Of a stretch of DNA of 64,000 nt, positions 1 through 7,159 are shown one piece after another (the first letter of the stretch is position 1; each line of letters starts with the position of its first letter). The notes beneath the pieces are model-generated. The model did not search any database. It saw nothing but the letters and a program-made list of their open reading frames with translations, and had not been told where the DNA came from. The translations under genes and the position numbers were made by a program. Source of the DNA: DATJLQ01 sp035509415 (GTDB lineage: Bacteria > Pseudomonadota > Alphaproteobacteria > JACZXZ01); assembly GCA_035509415.1 (NCBI GenBank), contig DATJLQ010000001.1, positions 1-64,000 on the forward strand, given 5' to 3'.

Positions 1-1
1 C

Positions 2-274
2 TCGTCGAATCCGTTGCTGTCGGGCACTGCGGGAACGCCGTATGACGCGGCGGACGCCCACATCAACGACTACTACTACATCGACCTCGCGGCCGACTGG
101 AACGTCCGCCAGGGTGTCGACCTGCACCTGGGCGTCAACAACGTCTTCGACCGCCTGCCGCCGACGCTCACCACCAACGCTCTGCCGGTCGGTCCGGGCA
201 ACGACAACACCTTCCCGGGCACCTACGACTCGCTCGGCCGCACCTTCTTCATCGGTGCGTCGATCAAATACTGA
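2..274 (+). CDS. TonB-dependent receptor, C-terminal fragment
   Basis: This is the last 90 residues of an outer-membrane TonB-dependent receptor; the start lies left of the window. The visible part alternates aromatic and polar residues like the final barrel strands, contains the family-typical VNNVFDR turn, and ends in a C-terminal aromatic (IKY) of the kind the BAM machinery recognises. The ligand cannot be inferred from this piece. It differs from the complete receptor at 10571-12967, which ends KEF. A strong terminator follows 20 bases after the stop. Confidence 0.85.
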   Translation, partial: SSNPLLSGTAGTPYDAADAHINDYYYIDLAADWNVRQGVDLHLGVNNVFDRLPPTLTTNALPVGPGNDNTFPGTYDSLGRTFFIGASIKY

Positions 275-296
275 GTTTTGTGCTTGTCAAAACGCG

Positions 297-330
297 AACG
301 GCGGCCCGGTGGGCCGCCGTTTTGCTTTTC
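297..330 (+). terminator. Rho-independent terminator after the left-edge receptor gene
   Basis: A GC-rich 11-bp stem (AACGGCGGCCC / GGGCCGCCGTT, loop GGT) is followed by TTGCTTTT on the plus strand. It ends the receptor transcript and, as a symmetrical hairpin, may also stop transcripts of dps arriving from the right. Confidence 0.8.
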
Positions 331-367
331 ACCTCCCCCTGCGGGGAGGGTCGGATCAATGTCGGAG

Positions 368-907
368 CTATTCTTCTCCGTCGTGGCTCATCTCGAGCAG
401 GAACCAGCTTCTGTGCTCGGTCTGATCGGCGAGCGTGTCGAGGAGATCGATCGTGTGGGCGTCCTTGTAGCGCTCGCAGAGGCTGCGGGTGTGAGCCAGC
501 GCTTCGGCCATCGCCTTGTTGTCGTCGATCAGCTCGCAGAGCATGTCCGTGGGCTGCACGAATGTCCGCTCATGATCGCGCACGCGGCGAAGCTGGCCCA
601 CTTCCGTCAAGGCGGGTTTGCGTCCGCCGATGGCACGCACGCGATCCGCAAGGCGATCCGTCGCCGCGAAAAGCTGCTCTGCGTGTTCGTCGAATTCGAG
701 GCGATAGGAAATCTGATAGGAGCGGAAACGGGGGCCGCCCACCTGCCAGTGAAAATTCTTGGTTTTGAGATAGAGCGCAAAGCTGTCCGCCAGGATGGCA
801 TTGAGCGCGCGGGAGATCGCGACGACACCGGCCGAATCGAACTCGGCAACCGGGGAAGCGTCTACACCTTTGCTTTTGATTGTACGGGAAATCTCTACTT
901 GCGCCAT
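368..907 (-). CDS. dps: Dps-family DNA-protecting ferritin-like protein
   Basis: Dps proteins form 12-subunit shells that oxidise and store iron and bind the chromosome during starvation or oxidative stress. The 179 residues carry the family signature KNFHWQVGGP (residues 50-59), a downstream FDEHAEQLF segment (72-80) and a basic N-terminus. Odd point: the helix that normally reads FRxYHLLLDE here reads FRSYQISYRLEFDE. That is a four-residue SYxL duplication with Gln or Arg where a ferroxidase His is usual, so iron oxidation may be altered. It is a single gene, convergent with the left receptor. The family call is firm; full ferroxidase activity is not assured. Confidence 0.9.
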   Translation of the reverse strand: MAQVEISRTIKSKGVDASPVAEFDSAGVVAISRALNAILADSFALYLKTKNFHWQVGGPRFRSYQISYRLEFDEHAEQLFAATDRLADRVRAIGGRKPALTEVGQLRRVRDHERTFVQPTDMLCELIDDNKAMAEALAHTRSLCERYKDAHTIDLLDTLADQTEHRSWFLLEMSHDGEE

Positions 908-1089
908 GCCGTTTCACTCCCATGGGTAGTAGTTGGACTTTGATTTTGGTGCAGATATGGAGCCGCGCCGTACACACCCCATTTCCACCACACACCCAAA
1001 CGCGCGGTCTATCTAAAGGGTTGCGACAACGAAGCCAAGTATTCCCGGCCCGCGCTTTAATTCTTCCTTGACGAAACCCTAAAAGCCGG

Positions 1090-1117
1090 AAAGGGCCGGC
1101 AACCGTGCCGACCCTTT
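1090..1117 (-). terminator. Hairpin, probable terminator of the DUF2089-like operon
   Basis: A 12-bp stem with one mismatch (AAAGGGCCGGCA / TGCCGACCCTTT, loop ACCG) lies 27 bases past the stop of the minus-strand membrane protein gene. The T-tract on the minus strand is weak (CCGGCTTTT). The remaining bases between here and dps (908-1089) should hold the dps promoter, but no clear element was picked out. Confidence 0.45.
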
Positions 1118-1143
1118 GAATTCATTGCGGAATTGAGCCTCGG

Positions 1144-1482
1144 CTAAAGGTCGGATGCTGCGATGCGGCGCAATTCCTTATCGGCATCGCGTTGAAACAT
1201 CAGTCCGGTGAGGATTCCGAGGCCTGCTGCGCCGGTAAGAAAGAAGGCGAGGTTGAGAAAATTAAGCGCGCCCGCGATCGCGAAATCGGCGATGCCGCCG
1301 ATCATCATGAGCCAGAACAGGGCGGCGAGGACGAGGGCGACGCGGCGGATCTGTGCAAAGTCGGTGCTGCGTTCGCGCCGGGATTCGAGCGCCGTCAGCG
1401 ATGTAACGGTGAAGACGACGAGGGCAGTGAACACGACCGCATCGATCGCGCGCGACGACAGAAGAGTCTGCAGCGTAGTCAT
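1144..1482 (-). CDS. Small three-helix membrane protein
   Basis: The 112 residues hold three hydrophobic segments (about 14-32, 48-70 and 78-96) separated by short charged loops, with a charged C-terminus (FQRDADKELRRIAASDL). No family is recognised with confidence. Its ATG overlaps the stop of the upstream DUF2089-like gene by 4 bp (ATGA), so the two are translationally coupled. A regulatory protein paired with a small membrane protein is a common bacterial arrangement, for example for sensing envelope state, but that role is inference here. Confidence 0.7.
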   Translation of the reverse strand: MTTLQTLLSSRAIDAVVFTALVVFTVTSLTALESRRERSTDFAQIRRVALVLAALFWLMMIGGIADFAIAGALNFLNLAFFLTGAAGLGILTGLMFQRDADKELRRIAASDL

Positions 1483-1811
1483 TTGCTCTCTCCATCCTTG
1501 TTCGGTTGAACCGCTTTCACATCCTTGGCGCCGGCCGCGAGGAGCTTGCGCGCATCGACGAGATCGAGCGAGCCTTCCTCGACCATCTGGCGCACGATGC
1601 GTCTGAGCTCGCTCATCGGCTTCTCCTTCGTGGCGCGCCGCACCTTCTCGATCAGCGCGTCCAGGCGCAGACGAATGGTCGGATAGGACACACCATATTC
1701 TTCGGCCATCTCCTTGAGCGAACCGGACGCAAGCACGAAGCGGCGCACGAAGGCGAGATCCTCCGGCTCCAACGCATCGGTCCAACGCTGCGGCTCTTCG
1801 AATCGGGCCAT
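1479..1811 (-). CDS. DUF2089-like helix-turn-helix protein
   Basis: The 110 residues contain a segment (about 17-55: LEPEDLAFVRRFVLASG...LKEMAEEYGVSYPTIRLRLDALIEKV) that matches the C-terminal part of DUF2089 proteins, a sigma-70 region-4-like HTH fold. The DUF2089 N-terminal zinc ribbon is absent, so this is the short form. A helical tail (66-97) follows. It probably binds DNA and regulates its own operon; the target is unknown. The gene is followed by the overlapping membrane protein gene. Start ATG chosen at the beginning of the conserved region. Confidence 0.75.
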   Translation of the reverse strand: MARFEEPQRWTDALEPEDLAFVRRFVLASGSLKEMAEEYGVSYPTIRLRLDALIEKVRRATKEKPMSELRRIVRQMVEEGSLDLVDARKLLAAGAKDVKAVQPNKDGESK

Positions 1812-1879
1812 TTAATAAAGTTCAATTCACTTGAAGAAAATTAAAACGGAGCGGTCGCGCTGTCAAGCGTGACGCGCAT

Positions 1880-2006
1880 TCCTCCCTCGAACGAAGTTCG
1901 GGGGAGGGGGACCGCGAAGCGGTGGAGGGGGCGAAGTCTGCCTAGATGCCCCCTCCGTCGCGCACTTCGTGCGCGCCACCTCCCCCAAACTTCGTTCGGG
2001 GGAGGA
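1880..2006. repeat. Long imperfect palindromic intergenic repeat
   Basis: The two halves of this 127-bp element are imperfect reverse complements: TCCTCCCTCGAACGAAGTTC at the left against TTCGTTCGGGGGAGGA at the right, with inner GGAGGGGG / CCCCCTCC arms. Each half contains its own small palindrome around GAACGAAGTTC or CGCACTTCGTGCG. It sits between two gene ends or starts and holds no open frame of note. Such CTCCCC-rich palindromes are scattered in intergenic DNA of many alphaproteobacteria; the copy number in this genome cannot be seen from here. The flanks 1812-1879 and 2051-2115 show nothing else. Confidence 0.75.
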
Positions 2007-2018
2007 TTATGTCGCGAA

Positions 2019-2051
2019 ACAAAAAGGGCCGGAGTTTCCTCCGGCCCTTTC
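2019..2051 (-). terminator. Rho-independent terminator of groES-groEL
   Basis: On the minus strand the stem AAAGGGCCGG / CCGGCCCTTT (loop AGGAAACT) is followed by TTGTTTCG. It lies about 90 bases after the groEL stop and is oriented to end the chaperonin transcript. Confidence 0.75.
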
Positions 2052-2115
2052 CGTGTGATTGAGGCTGCATGGATCAGCCCTCCTACGCGCTGCGCCCTTC
2101 GGAGGGTTGATTGTT

Positions 2116-2135
2116 CGCGGAGCTCGCGCTCCGCG
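2116..2135. other. Perfect 8-bp hairpin just after groEL
   Basis: CGCGGAGC-TCGC-GCTCCGCG is a perfect stem-loop 6 bases from the groEL stop, upstream of the main terminator. It has no T-tract and may protect the 3' end of the chaperonin mRNA. Confidence 0.5.
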
Positions 2136-2140
2136 CCCAA

Positions 2141-3778
2141 TCAAAAGTCCATGTCGCCCATACCGCCGCCCGGCATCGCCGGAGCCGCTGCGTCCTTCTT
2201 CGGACGGTCTGCGACCATCGCTTCCGTCGTGATGAGGAGAGCCGCGACGCTCGCCGCATCCTGCAGCGCCGTGCGCACGACTTTCGTCGGGTCCACGATG
2301 CCCTTCTCGACGAGATCGACATAGGCTTCCGTCTGCGCATCGAAGCCGAAGGTGTTCGACTTCTGCTCGAGCAGCTTGCCGACGACGATGGAGGCTTCCA
2401 CGCCCGCGTTCTCGACGATCTGGCGGATCGGCGACTGGATCGCCTTGCGCACGATCGCGATGCCCGCGTTCTGGTCTTCGTTGTCGCCCACGAGGCCGTT
2501 CAGCGCCTTCGTGGCATAGAGAAGCGCCGCGCCGCCGCCGGGAAGGATGCCTTCCTCGACCGCCGCCTTCGTCGCATTGAGCGCGTCATCGACGCGATCC
2601 TTCTTCTCCTTCACTTCGACTTCCGTCGCACCGCCGACGCGGATGACCGCCACGCCGCCCGCGAGCTTCGCGAGACGCTCCTGGAGCTTCTCCTTGTCGT
2701 AGTCCGACGTCGTCTCTTCGATCTGCTGCTTGATCTGGCCGACGCGCGCCTGGATGTCGTTCTTCTTGCCCGAGCCGTCGATGATCGTCGTGTCGTCCTT
2801 CGTGATGCGGACTTTCTTCGCCGTGCCGAGCGCGTTCACCTTCACGTTCTCGAGCTTGATGCCGAGATCTTCGCTGATGACCTGGCCGCCGGTGACGATG
2901 GCGATGTCTTCGAGCATCGCCTTCCTGCGATCGCCGAAGCCCGGCGCCTTCACCGCCGCAACCTTGAGGCCGCCGCGCAGCTTGTTGACGACGAGAGTCG
3001 CCAGCGCTTCGCCTTCGACTTCCTCGGCGATGATCACGAGCGGACGGCCGCTTTGGACAACCGCTTCGAGGATCGGCAGCATCGGCTGCAGCGAGGAGAG
3101 CTTCTTCTCGTGGATGAGGATGAAGGGCTCGTCGAGCTCCGCCACCATCTTGTCGGCGTTGGTGATGAAGTAGGGCGAGATGTAGCCGCGGTCGAACTGC
3201 ATGCCTTCGACGACGTCGAGCTCGGTGTCGAGGCTCTTCGCCTCTTCGACCGTGATCACGCCTTCGTTGCCGACTTTCGCCATCGCTTCGGCGATCATCT
3301 TGCCGACCGTGACGTCGCCGTTCGCCGAAATCGTGCCGACTTGGCCGATCTCTTCGTTCGACTTCACCTTCTTGGAGCGCTTCTTGAGGTCGGCGACGAC
3401 GGTCTCCACGGCCTTCTCGACGCCGCGCTTCAAGTCCATCGGGTTCATGCCCGCGGTCACGGCCTTGACGCCTTCGCGCACGATCGCCTGGGCGAGCACG
3501 GTCGCGGTGGTGGTGCCGTCGCCCGCCACGTCGGAGGTCTTGGAGGCGACCTCGCGCAGCATCTGGGCACCCATGTTCTCGAACTTGTCGGCGAGCTCGA
3601 TCTCCTTCGCGACCGTCACCCCGTCCTTCGAGATGCGCGGCGCGCCGAACGACTTGTCGAGCACCACGTTGCGGCCTTTCGGGCCGAGAGTCACCCTGAC
3701 TGCATCGGCTAGAATATCGACGCCGCGCAACATGCGCGCGCGGGCGTCGCCGCTGAATTTAACGTCCTTGGCAGCCAT
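2141..3778 (-). CDS. groL: Chaperonin GroEL (60 kDa)
   Basis: GroEL forms the double-ring ATP-driven folding chamber of the cytosol, capped by GroES. The 545 residues match the family's usual length. The sequence opens MAAKDVKFSGDARARMLRGV, contains the nucleotide-binding segments VTLGPKGRNV (about 29-38) and GDGTTTATVLA (about 86-96), and ends in the flexible GGM-type tail (PGGGMGDMDF). It lies 42 bp after groES and shares its CIRCE-controlled promoter. No other copy is seen in the window. Confidence 0.98.
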   Translation of the reverse strand: MAAKDVKFSGDARARMLRGVDILADAVRVTLGPKGRNVVLDKSFGAPRISKDGVTVAKEIELADKFENMGAQMLREVASKTSDVAGDGTTTATVLAQAIVREGVKAVTAGMNPMDLKRGVEKAVETVVADLKKRSKKVKSNEEIGQVGTISANGDVTVGKMIAEAMAKVGNEGVITVEEAKSLDTELDVVEGMQFDRGYISPYFITNADKMVAELDEPFILIHEKKLSSLQPMLPILEAVVQSGRPLVIIAEEVEGEALATLVVNKLRGGLKVAAVKAPGFGDRRKAMLEDIAIVTGGQVISEDLGIKLENVKVNALGTAKKVRITKDDTTIIDGSGKKNDIQARVGQIKQQIEETTSDYDKEKLQERLAKLAGGVAVIRVGGATEVEVKEKKDRVDDALNATKAAVEEGILPGGGAALLYATKALNGLVGDNEDQNAGIAIVRKAIQSPIRQIVENAGVEASIVVGKLLEQKSNTFGFDAQTEAYVDLVEKGIVDPTKVVRTALQDAASVAALLITTEAMVADRPKKDAAAPAMPGGGMGDMDF

Positions 3779-3820
3779 CGTTCCTTACTCCTTGAATGGG
3801 ATCGTTGCGACGCGCGCGGG

Positions 3821-4135
3821 TCAGGCGGCTTTCTTGCCGGCCTTGGCTCCCTCGATCACGCCCATGATGTCGGACTCCTTCATGATCAGGAGCTCCTCGC
3901 CGTCCATCTTGACCTCGGTGCCGGACCATTTGCCGAACAGCACCCGGTCGCCCGGCTTCACGTCGAGGGGATGGATCTTGCCGTTCTCGTCGCGCGTCCC
4001 GGCACCCACCGCGATGACCTCGCCCTCCTGGGGCTTCTCCTTGGCGGTGTCGGGGATGATGATGCCGCCCGCGGTCTTGTGCTCGGCGTCGATGCGACGC
4101 AAGAGGACGCGGTCGTGCAAGGGCCGGAATTTCAT
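3821..4135 (-). CDS. groS: Co-chaperonin GroES (10 kDa)
   Basis: GroES is the heptameric lid of GroEL. The protein begins MKFRPLHDRVLLRRID, has the mobile loop around residues 18-32 (DAEHKTAGGIIIPDTA), and the usual GDRVLFGKWSGTEVKMDGEE core; 104 residues is normal, with a short basic tail (GAKAGKKAA). It is the first gene of the groES-groEL operon. HrcA repression is expected from the CIRCE element 50 bp upstream. Confidence 0.98.
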   Translation of the reverse strand: MKFRPLHDRVLLRRIDAEHKTAGGIIIPDTAKEKPQEGEVIAVGAGTRDENGKIHPLDVKPGDRVLFGKWSGTEVKMDGEELLIMKESDIMGVIEGAKAGKKAA

Positions 4136-4184
4136 GGTCGGACTCCTCCGTGGAATTGGCGCAATGGTGAATTTCGGCGTGTTG

Positions 4185-4211
4185 TTAGCACTCTTGTCGT
4201 TGGAGTGCCAG
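4185..4211 (-). promoter_or_regulatory. CIRCE element (HrcA operator)
   Basis: The sequence TTAGCACTC-N9-GAGTGCCAG matches the CIRCE inverted repeat (TTAGCACTC-N9-GAGTGCTAA) with two mismatches near the right end. It lies between the groES start and a candidate heat-shock promoter, the standard place for HrcA repression of groESL. Confidence 0.93.
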
Positions 4212-4213
4212 GG

Positions 4214-4244
4214 ATTTAGGGAGACCGAAATATCGCTTCAAGGG
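4214..4244 (-). promoter_or_regulatory. Candidate RpoH-type promoter of groES-groEL
   Basis: Read on the minus strand, CCCTTGAAG is followed about 14 bases later by CCCTAAAT, resembling the CTTGAA / CCTATAT-like elements of alphaproteobacterial heat-shock promoters. It abuts the CIRCE element. No start site is known, so this is a motif match only. Confidence 0.45.
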
Positions 4245-4384
4245 TAGTAGCGAAAAATCGGCCCTCGCTGGCAGCCCTCTCGGCCGTGGGCTGCTAGAGG
4301 ATTGATAAAGGCCGCAGATTTTATTTTGCAGTTGCGAGATCGAGGCGCAGAATAGTTGCGTCGAGGGGAGCTTGGGAGGCTCGC

Positions 4385-4648
4385 ATGATCCGGATGCGAC
4401 GGGCTTTGGGCGACTGGCGGCTCACGACCGCCGAAATCCTCTACCACCTGCCGGATTTCCCGGCCCTGCTCCAAACCTACATCTGGCAAGCGCCCGACAT
4501 GTCGCCCGACTTCCCGGCCTTGAAGCGCTTCCTCGATTTCTGGGAACGCAATCTCGAGGGCCGGCTCCATTCGGTGCGTATCGCGAGCGCGCGGCTCGTC
4601 GGCCCGCGCGAGCTGCGGTATGCGGGCGTCGAGCTCCGGCTCCACTGA
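4385..4648 (+). CDS. Usg-family protein
   Basis: The 87 residues match the small alphaproteobacterial Usg family, first named for a gene beside a Caulobacter trp operon and still without a proven function. Recognisable parts are YRLTTAEILY-like LGDWRLTTAEILYHLPDFP (8-26), LLQTYIWQ (28-35), FPALKRFLDFWERNLEGRLHSV and the C-terminal VELRLH. It is probably soluble and cytosolic. No trp genes are nearby; it lies alone between groES (divergent) and heme A synthase. No membrane segment or known catalytic motif is visible. Confidence 0.85.
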   Translation: MIRMRRALGDWRLTTAEILYHLPDFPALLQTYIWQAPDMSPDFPALKRFLDFWERNLEGRLHSVRIASARLVGPRELRYAGVELRLH

Positions 4649-4733
4649 AACGGCGCGATCGAAGCGCCGAGCCCCTTGCGGCCCGGCGCTTGGAGCGGCA
4701 CTCTCCCCGCCCCATGATTTTTCCGAACGCGCG

Positions 4734-5852
4734 ATGCCTTCGCTGATCACAGACTCGCCCGCAGCGCCGACGGCGCACGCTCCCGCGACCCTGCGACCGG
4801 ACGCGCGCGCCGGCGATCGGGCGCTCGCCCTGTGGCTCCTCGCCTGCTGCGGCATGATTTTCGTCATGGTGATTCTCGGCGGCGTCACGCGCCTCACGCT
4901 TTCGGGCCTCTCGATCACCCAATGGCAGCCCTTGATGGGCGTGATCCCGCCCCTCGATCACGCGGATTGGATGCGCGAGTTCGCGCATTACAAGGCGACC
5001 ACCCAGTATCAGGTCGTGAACGAGGGCATGAGCCTCGCCGACTTCAAATCGATCTTCTGGTGGGAATACACCCATCGTCTTTGGGGCCGGCTCATCGGCA
5101 TCGCCTTCCTGGTGCCGTTCCTCTATTTCCTCGCGCGCCGGCGCATCGCGCGCCCGCTCGTGCCGCGCCTCGCGATTCTGTTCGCGCTCGGCGCCCTCCA
5201 GGGTGCGGTCGGCTGGTACATGGTGATGAGCGGGCTCGAGGGCCGCACCTCGGTGAGCCAATACCGCCTCGCGGCCCATCTCGGCTTGGCGCTTTTGATC
5301 TACGCCTACATGCTGTGGCTGGCGCTCGACCTGCTTTGGCCGCGCGCGGATTCCTTGCCGCACGACGCCGCGCGCGGCGTCGCGCGATGGGGACGCGCGC
5401 TGGCCGCGTGGATTTACCTCGTGGCCCTCTCGGGCTCGTTCGTCGCGGGGCTCCATGCCGGGCTCATCTACAACACCTTCCCGCTCATGAACGGGCATTT
5501 GATCCCGCCCGGTCTTTATCCGCTCTCGCCCTGGTTCCGAAGCGCCTTCGACGACGTGATGACGGTGCAGTTCGACCACCGCATGCTCGCGATCGCGACC
5601 GTGCTGCTCGTGGTCGCGTTCCGTCTGGCGCTCGCGCGTCTCGAGCTATCGCCGCGCGCCCGGCTCGCGGCCAATCTCATGTGCGGATGGGTGTTCGTGC
5701 AGGTGGCCCTCGGCGTCTCGACTTTGCTGCTCGTGGTGCCGGTGGCGCTCGCCGCCTGCCATCAGGCGGGAGCGCTGGTCCTGTTCAGCCTCGCCATCCT
5801 CGCCGCGCATGAGCTCCCCTCCGCGCGGCGGCGCGGCGGCGCCGAAACCTAA
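4734..5852 (+). CDS. ctaA: Heme A synthase (COX15/CtaA)
   Basis: CtaA oxidises the C8 methyl of heme O to the formyl of heme A for aa3-type cytochrome oxidase, in the inner membrane. The 372 residues hold about eight hydrophobic helices in two halves. Conserved heme-region histidines are visible: the ILGGVTRLTLSGLSITQW motif after the first helix, WWEYTHRLWGR, the RLAAHLGLA segment, VQFDHRMLA and ACHQAGAL. The chosen ATG gives a short soluble N-terminus before the first helix; farther upstream in-frame starts would add an unlikely Arg-rich leader. Length is normal for the alphaproteobacterial type. Confidence 0.93.
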   Translation: MPSLITDSPAAPTAHAPATLRPDARAGDRALALWLLACCGMIFVMVILGGVTRLTLSGLSITQWQPLMGVIPPLDHADWMREFAHYKATTQYQVVNEGMSLADFKSIFWWEYTHRLWGRLIGIAFLVPFLYFLARRRIARPLVPRLAILFALGALQGAVGWYMVMSGLEGRTSVSQYRLAAHLGLALLIYAYMLWLALDLLWPRADSLPHDAARGVARWGRALAAWIYLVALSGSFVAGLHAGLIYNTFPLMNGHLIPPGLYPLSPWFRSAFDDVMTVQFDHRMLAIATVLLVVAFRLALARLELSPRARLAANLMCGWVFVQVALGVSTLLLVVPVALAACHQAGALVLFSLAILAAHELPSARRRGGAET

Positions 5853-6394
5853 GCCGCGCAGGCCGGGCACAGGCCGATCGCCTCGACCACCACGTTGCGG
5901 ACCTGGAAGCCGAGCGCCTTCGCATCCGCGCCGATGGCACCCTGGATGCGCCGGTCGTGGAGCTCCGACGCCGCACCGCAACGCGCGCAGATGAGGAACT
6001 GGGTCGCATGGCCGTGCTCGGGGTCGGCGCAACCCAGATAGGCGTTGAGGGACTCGATGCGATGCACGAGCCCCTGCTCGGTCAGGAATTCGAGCGCGCG
6101 ATAGACCGTGGGCGGCGCCGCCGCGCGCCGCTCGCGCCGGAGCGCCGCCAGGATCGCGTAGGCGCCCACGGGATCGTGGCTGCGCCAGACGAGCTCGAGC
6201 ACGCGCCGGCGCAACGGCGTGAGCCGCGCGCCGCGTAGCGCGCACAGGCGCTCGGCCGTGCTCAATGCCGCCGCCTGGCAGCCCGAGTGATTGTGCCGCG
6301 TCTTGCCGAACGGGTCGGCCGTGAGCGCGCCGCGCGGCGTAGCGCCGTCGGCGGATGCCGCTCCTTTGCGCGCGACTCGGGAACTGGGCTTCAT
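5849..6394 (-). CDS. zur: Fur-family zinc uptake regulator Zur
   Basis: Zur represses zinc-import genes when zinc is abundant. The 181 residues contain the winged-helix recognition segment PPTVYRALEFLTEQGLVHR (94-112) and the two structural zinc pairs C136-x2-C139 and C176-x2-C179. The central region has the NAYLGC...EHGHATQFLIC ligands typical of Zur rather than Fur. An HNHSGC motif (34-39) precedes the DNA-binding domain, as in other Zur proteins. A 30-residue basic N-terminal extension is unusual. It overlaps the ctaA stop by 4 bp tail to tail. Perfect-looking Zur boxes in this window (12999-13053) support the call. Confidence 0.88.
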   Translation of the reverse strand: MKPSSRVARKGAASADGATPRGALTADPFGKTRHNHSGCQAAALSTAERLCALRGARLTPLRRRVLELVWRSHDPVGAYAILAALRRERRAAAPPTVYRALEFLTEQGLVHRIESLNAYLGCADPEHGHATQFLICARCGAASELHDRRIQGAIGADAKALGFQVRNVVVEAIGLCPACAA

Positions 6395-6671
6395 CGTCCG
6401 AGATTACACGAAGCGCCGCGCGCCCGGAAGCCGCGCGGCGCGCGGGCGGCATTTGACGGCGCCGAGGGGCCGTGCTAGGTCGCACGCCGCCTGGCTCGCT
6501 TCCTCGAACATGCGCGCTGCGGAGCGAATTGGGCCGGGAGGGCATTCGAGTTCGGGTGCGGCGGATTTGCCGAAAAATTGATCGGCGCTCGACGCGCCCG
6601 TAACCACAGATTTGCCACTATTCCTGCTAATCTTCCCCCCTCTAAGTTGTCGTCCCAAAATGGAGAGTAGA

Positions 6672-7013
6672 ATGACGAAGTCGACGATCCGGCTCGCGAC
6701 CCTGGCCGCGGCCCTCATGCTCGGCGCCGCGACCGTGCTGCCGGGTGCGACCCCGGCTTTTGCCCAGACCACCCCGCCCGCCGCGACCGCGCCGGCGAAG
6801 CCCATGCACATGCACAAGCCCATGCACATGGCGCACGGCAGCGCCATGGTCAAGAAGGCGCAGGAGGCTCTCAACAAGGGCGGCGCCAAGCTCGCCGTCG
6901 ACGGCAAGTACGGGCCCAAGACCAAGGCCGCCATCATGGCGTTCCAGAAGGAGCACGGCCTCAAGGCCAACGGCCATCTGGACAAGGCGACCAAGAAGGC
7001 GCTCGGCGTCTAA
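6672..7013 (+). CDS. Secreted His/Met-rich peptidoglycan-binding-domain protein
   Basis: The 113-residue product has a clear Sec signal peptide (about 1-31, ending TPAFA-Q), a short linker containing the repeat KPMHMHKPMHMAHG (about 43-56), and a C-terminal peptidoglycan-binding type 1 domain (about 58-113: VKKAQEALNKGG...VDGKYGPKTKAAIMAFQKEHGL). It should sit in the periplasm. The Met/His cluster resembles metal-binding stretches; the gene lies between zur and metal-transport genes, so metal binding is a reasonable but untested idea. The ATG chosen has GGAGAG five bases upstream; an earlier ATG at 6660 has none. Confidence 0.8.
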   Translation: MTKSTIRLATLAAALMLGAATVLPGATPAFAQTTPPAATAPAKPMHMHKPMHMAHGSAMVKKAQEALNKGGAKLAVDGKYGPKTKAAIMAFQKEHGLKANGHLDKATKKALGV

Positions 7014-7034
7014 GCGGCGCATTCCCATCGCAAC

Positions 7035-7073
7035 CGGGCCGTTGCGGGCGACCGCGGCGGCCCGTTTCTTTTT
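7035..7073 (+). terminator. Rho-independent terminator
   Basis: Stem CGGGCCG / CGGCCCG with a 16-base internal loop is followed by TTTCTTTTT. It lies 21 bases after the stop of the peptidoglycan-binding protein gene and separates it from the DUF1007 gene. Confidence 0.7.
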
Positions 7074-7159
7074 CCGCCTGCGCCCAAGTCTCTCGCGCCA
7101 CCTTTTTTCGCCACGTCCCGGCTAGGCGCATCATATCCCAAGGGCTAGATTGGGCGCCG

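Noticed and set aside
2111..3712. Long open frame opposite groEL (533 codons)
   Set aside because: It mirrors groEL codon structure in the antisense frame, is rich in Arg, Asp and His as GC-rich shadows are, and has no recognisable domain.
7014..7159. Possible Zur box before the DUF1007 gene
   Set aside because: CATCATATCCC is the nearest AT-rich stretch and lacks the inverted GTTATA/TATAAC arms, so zinc control of this pair is not claimed.
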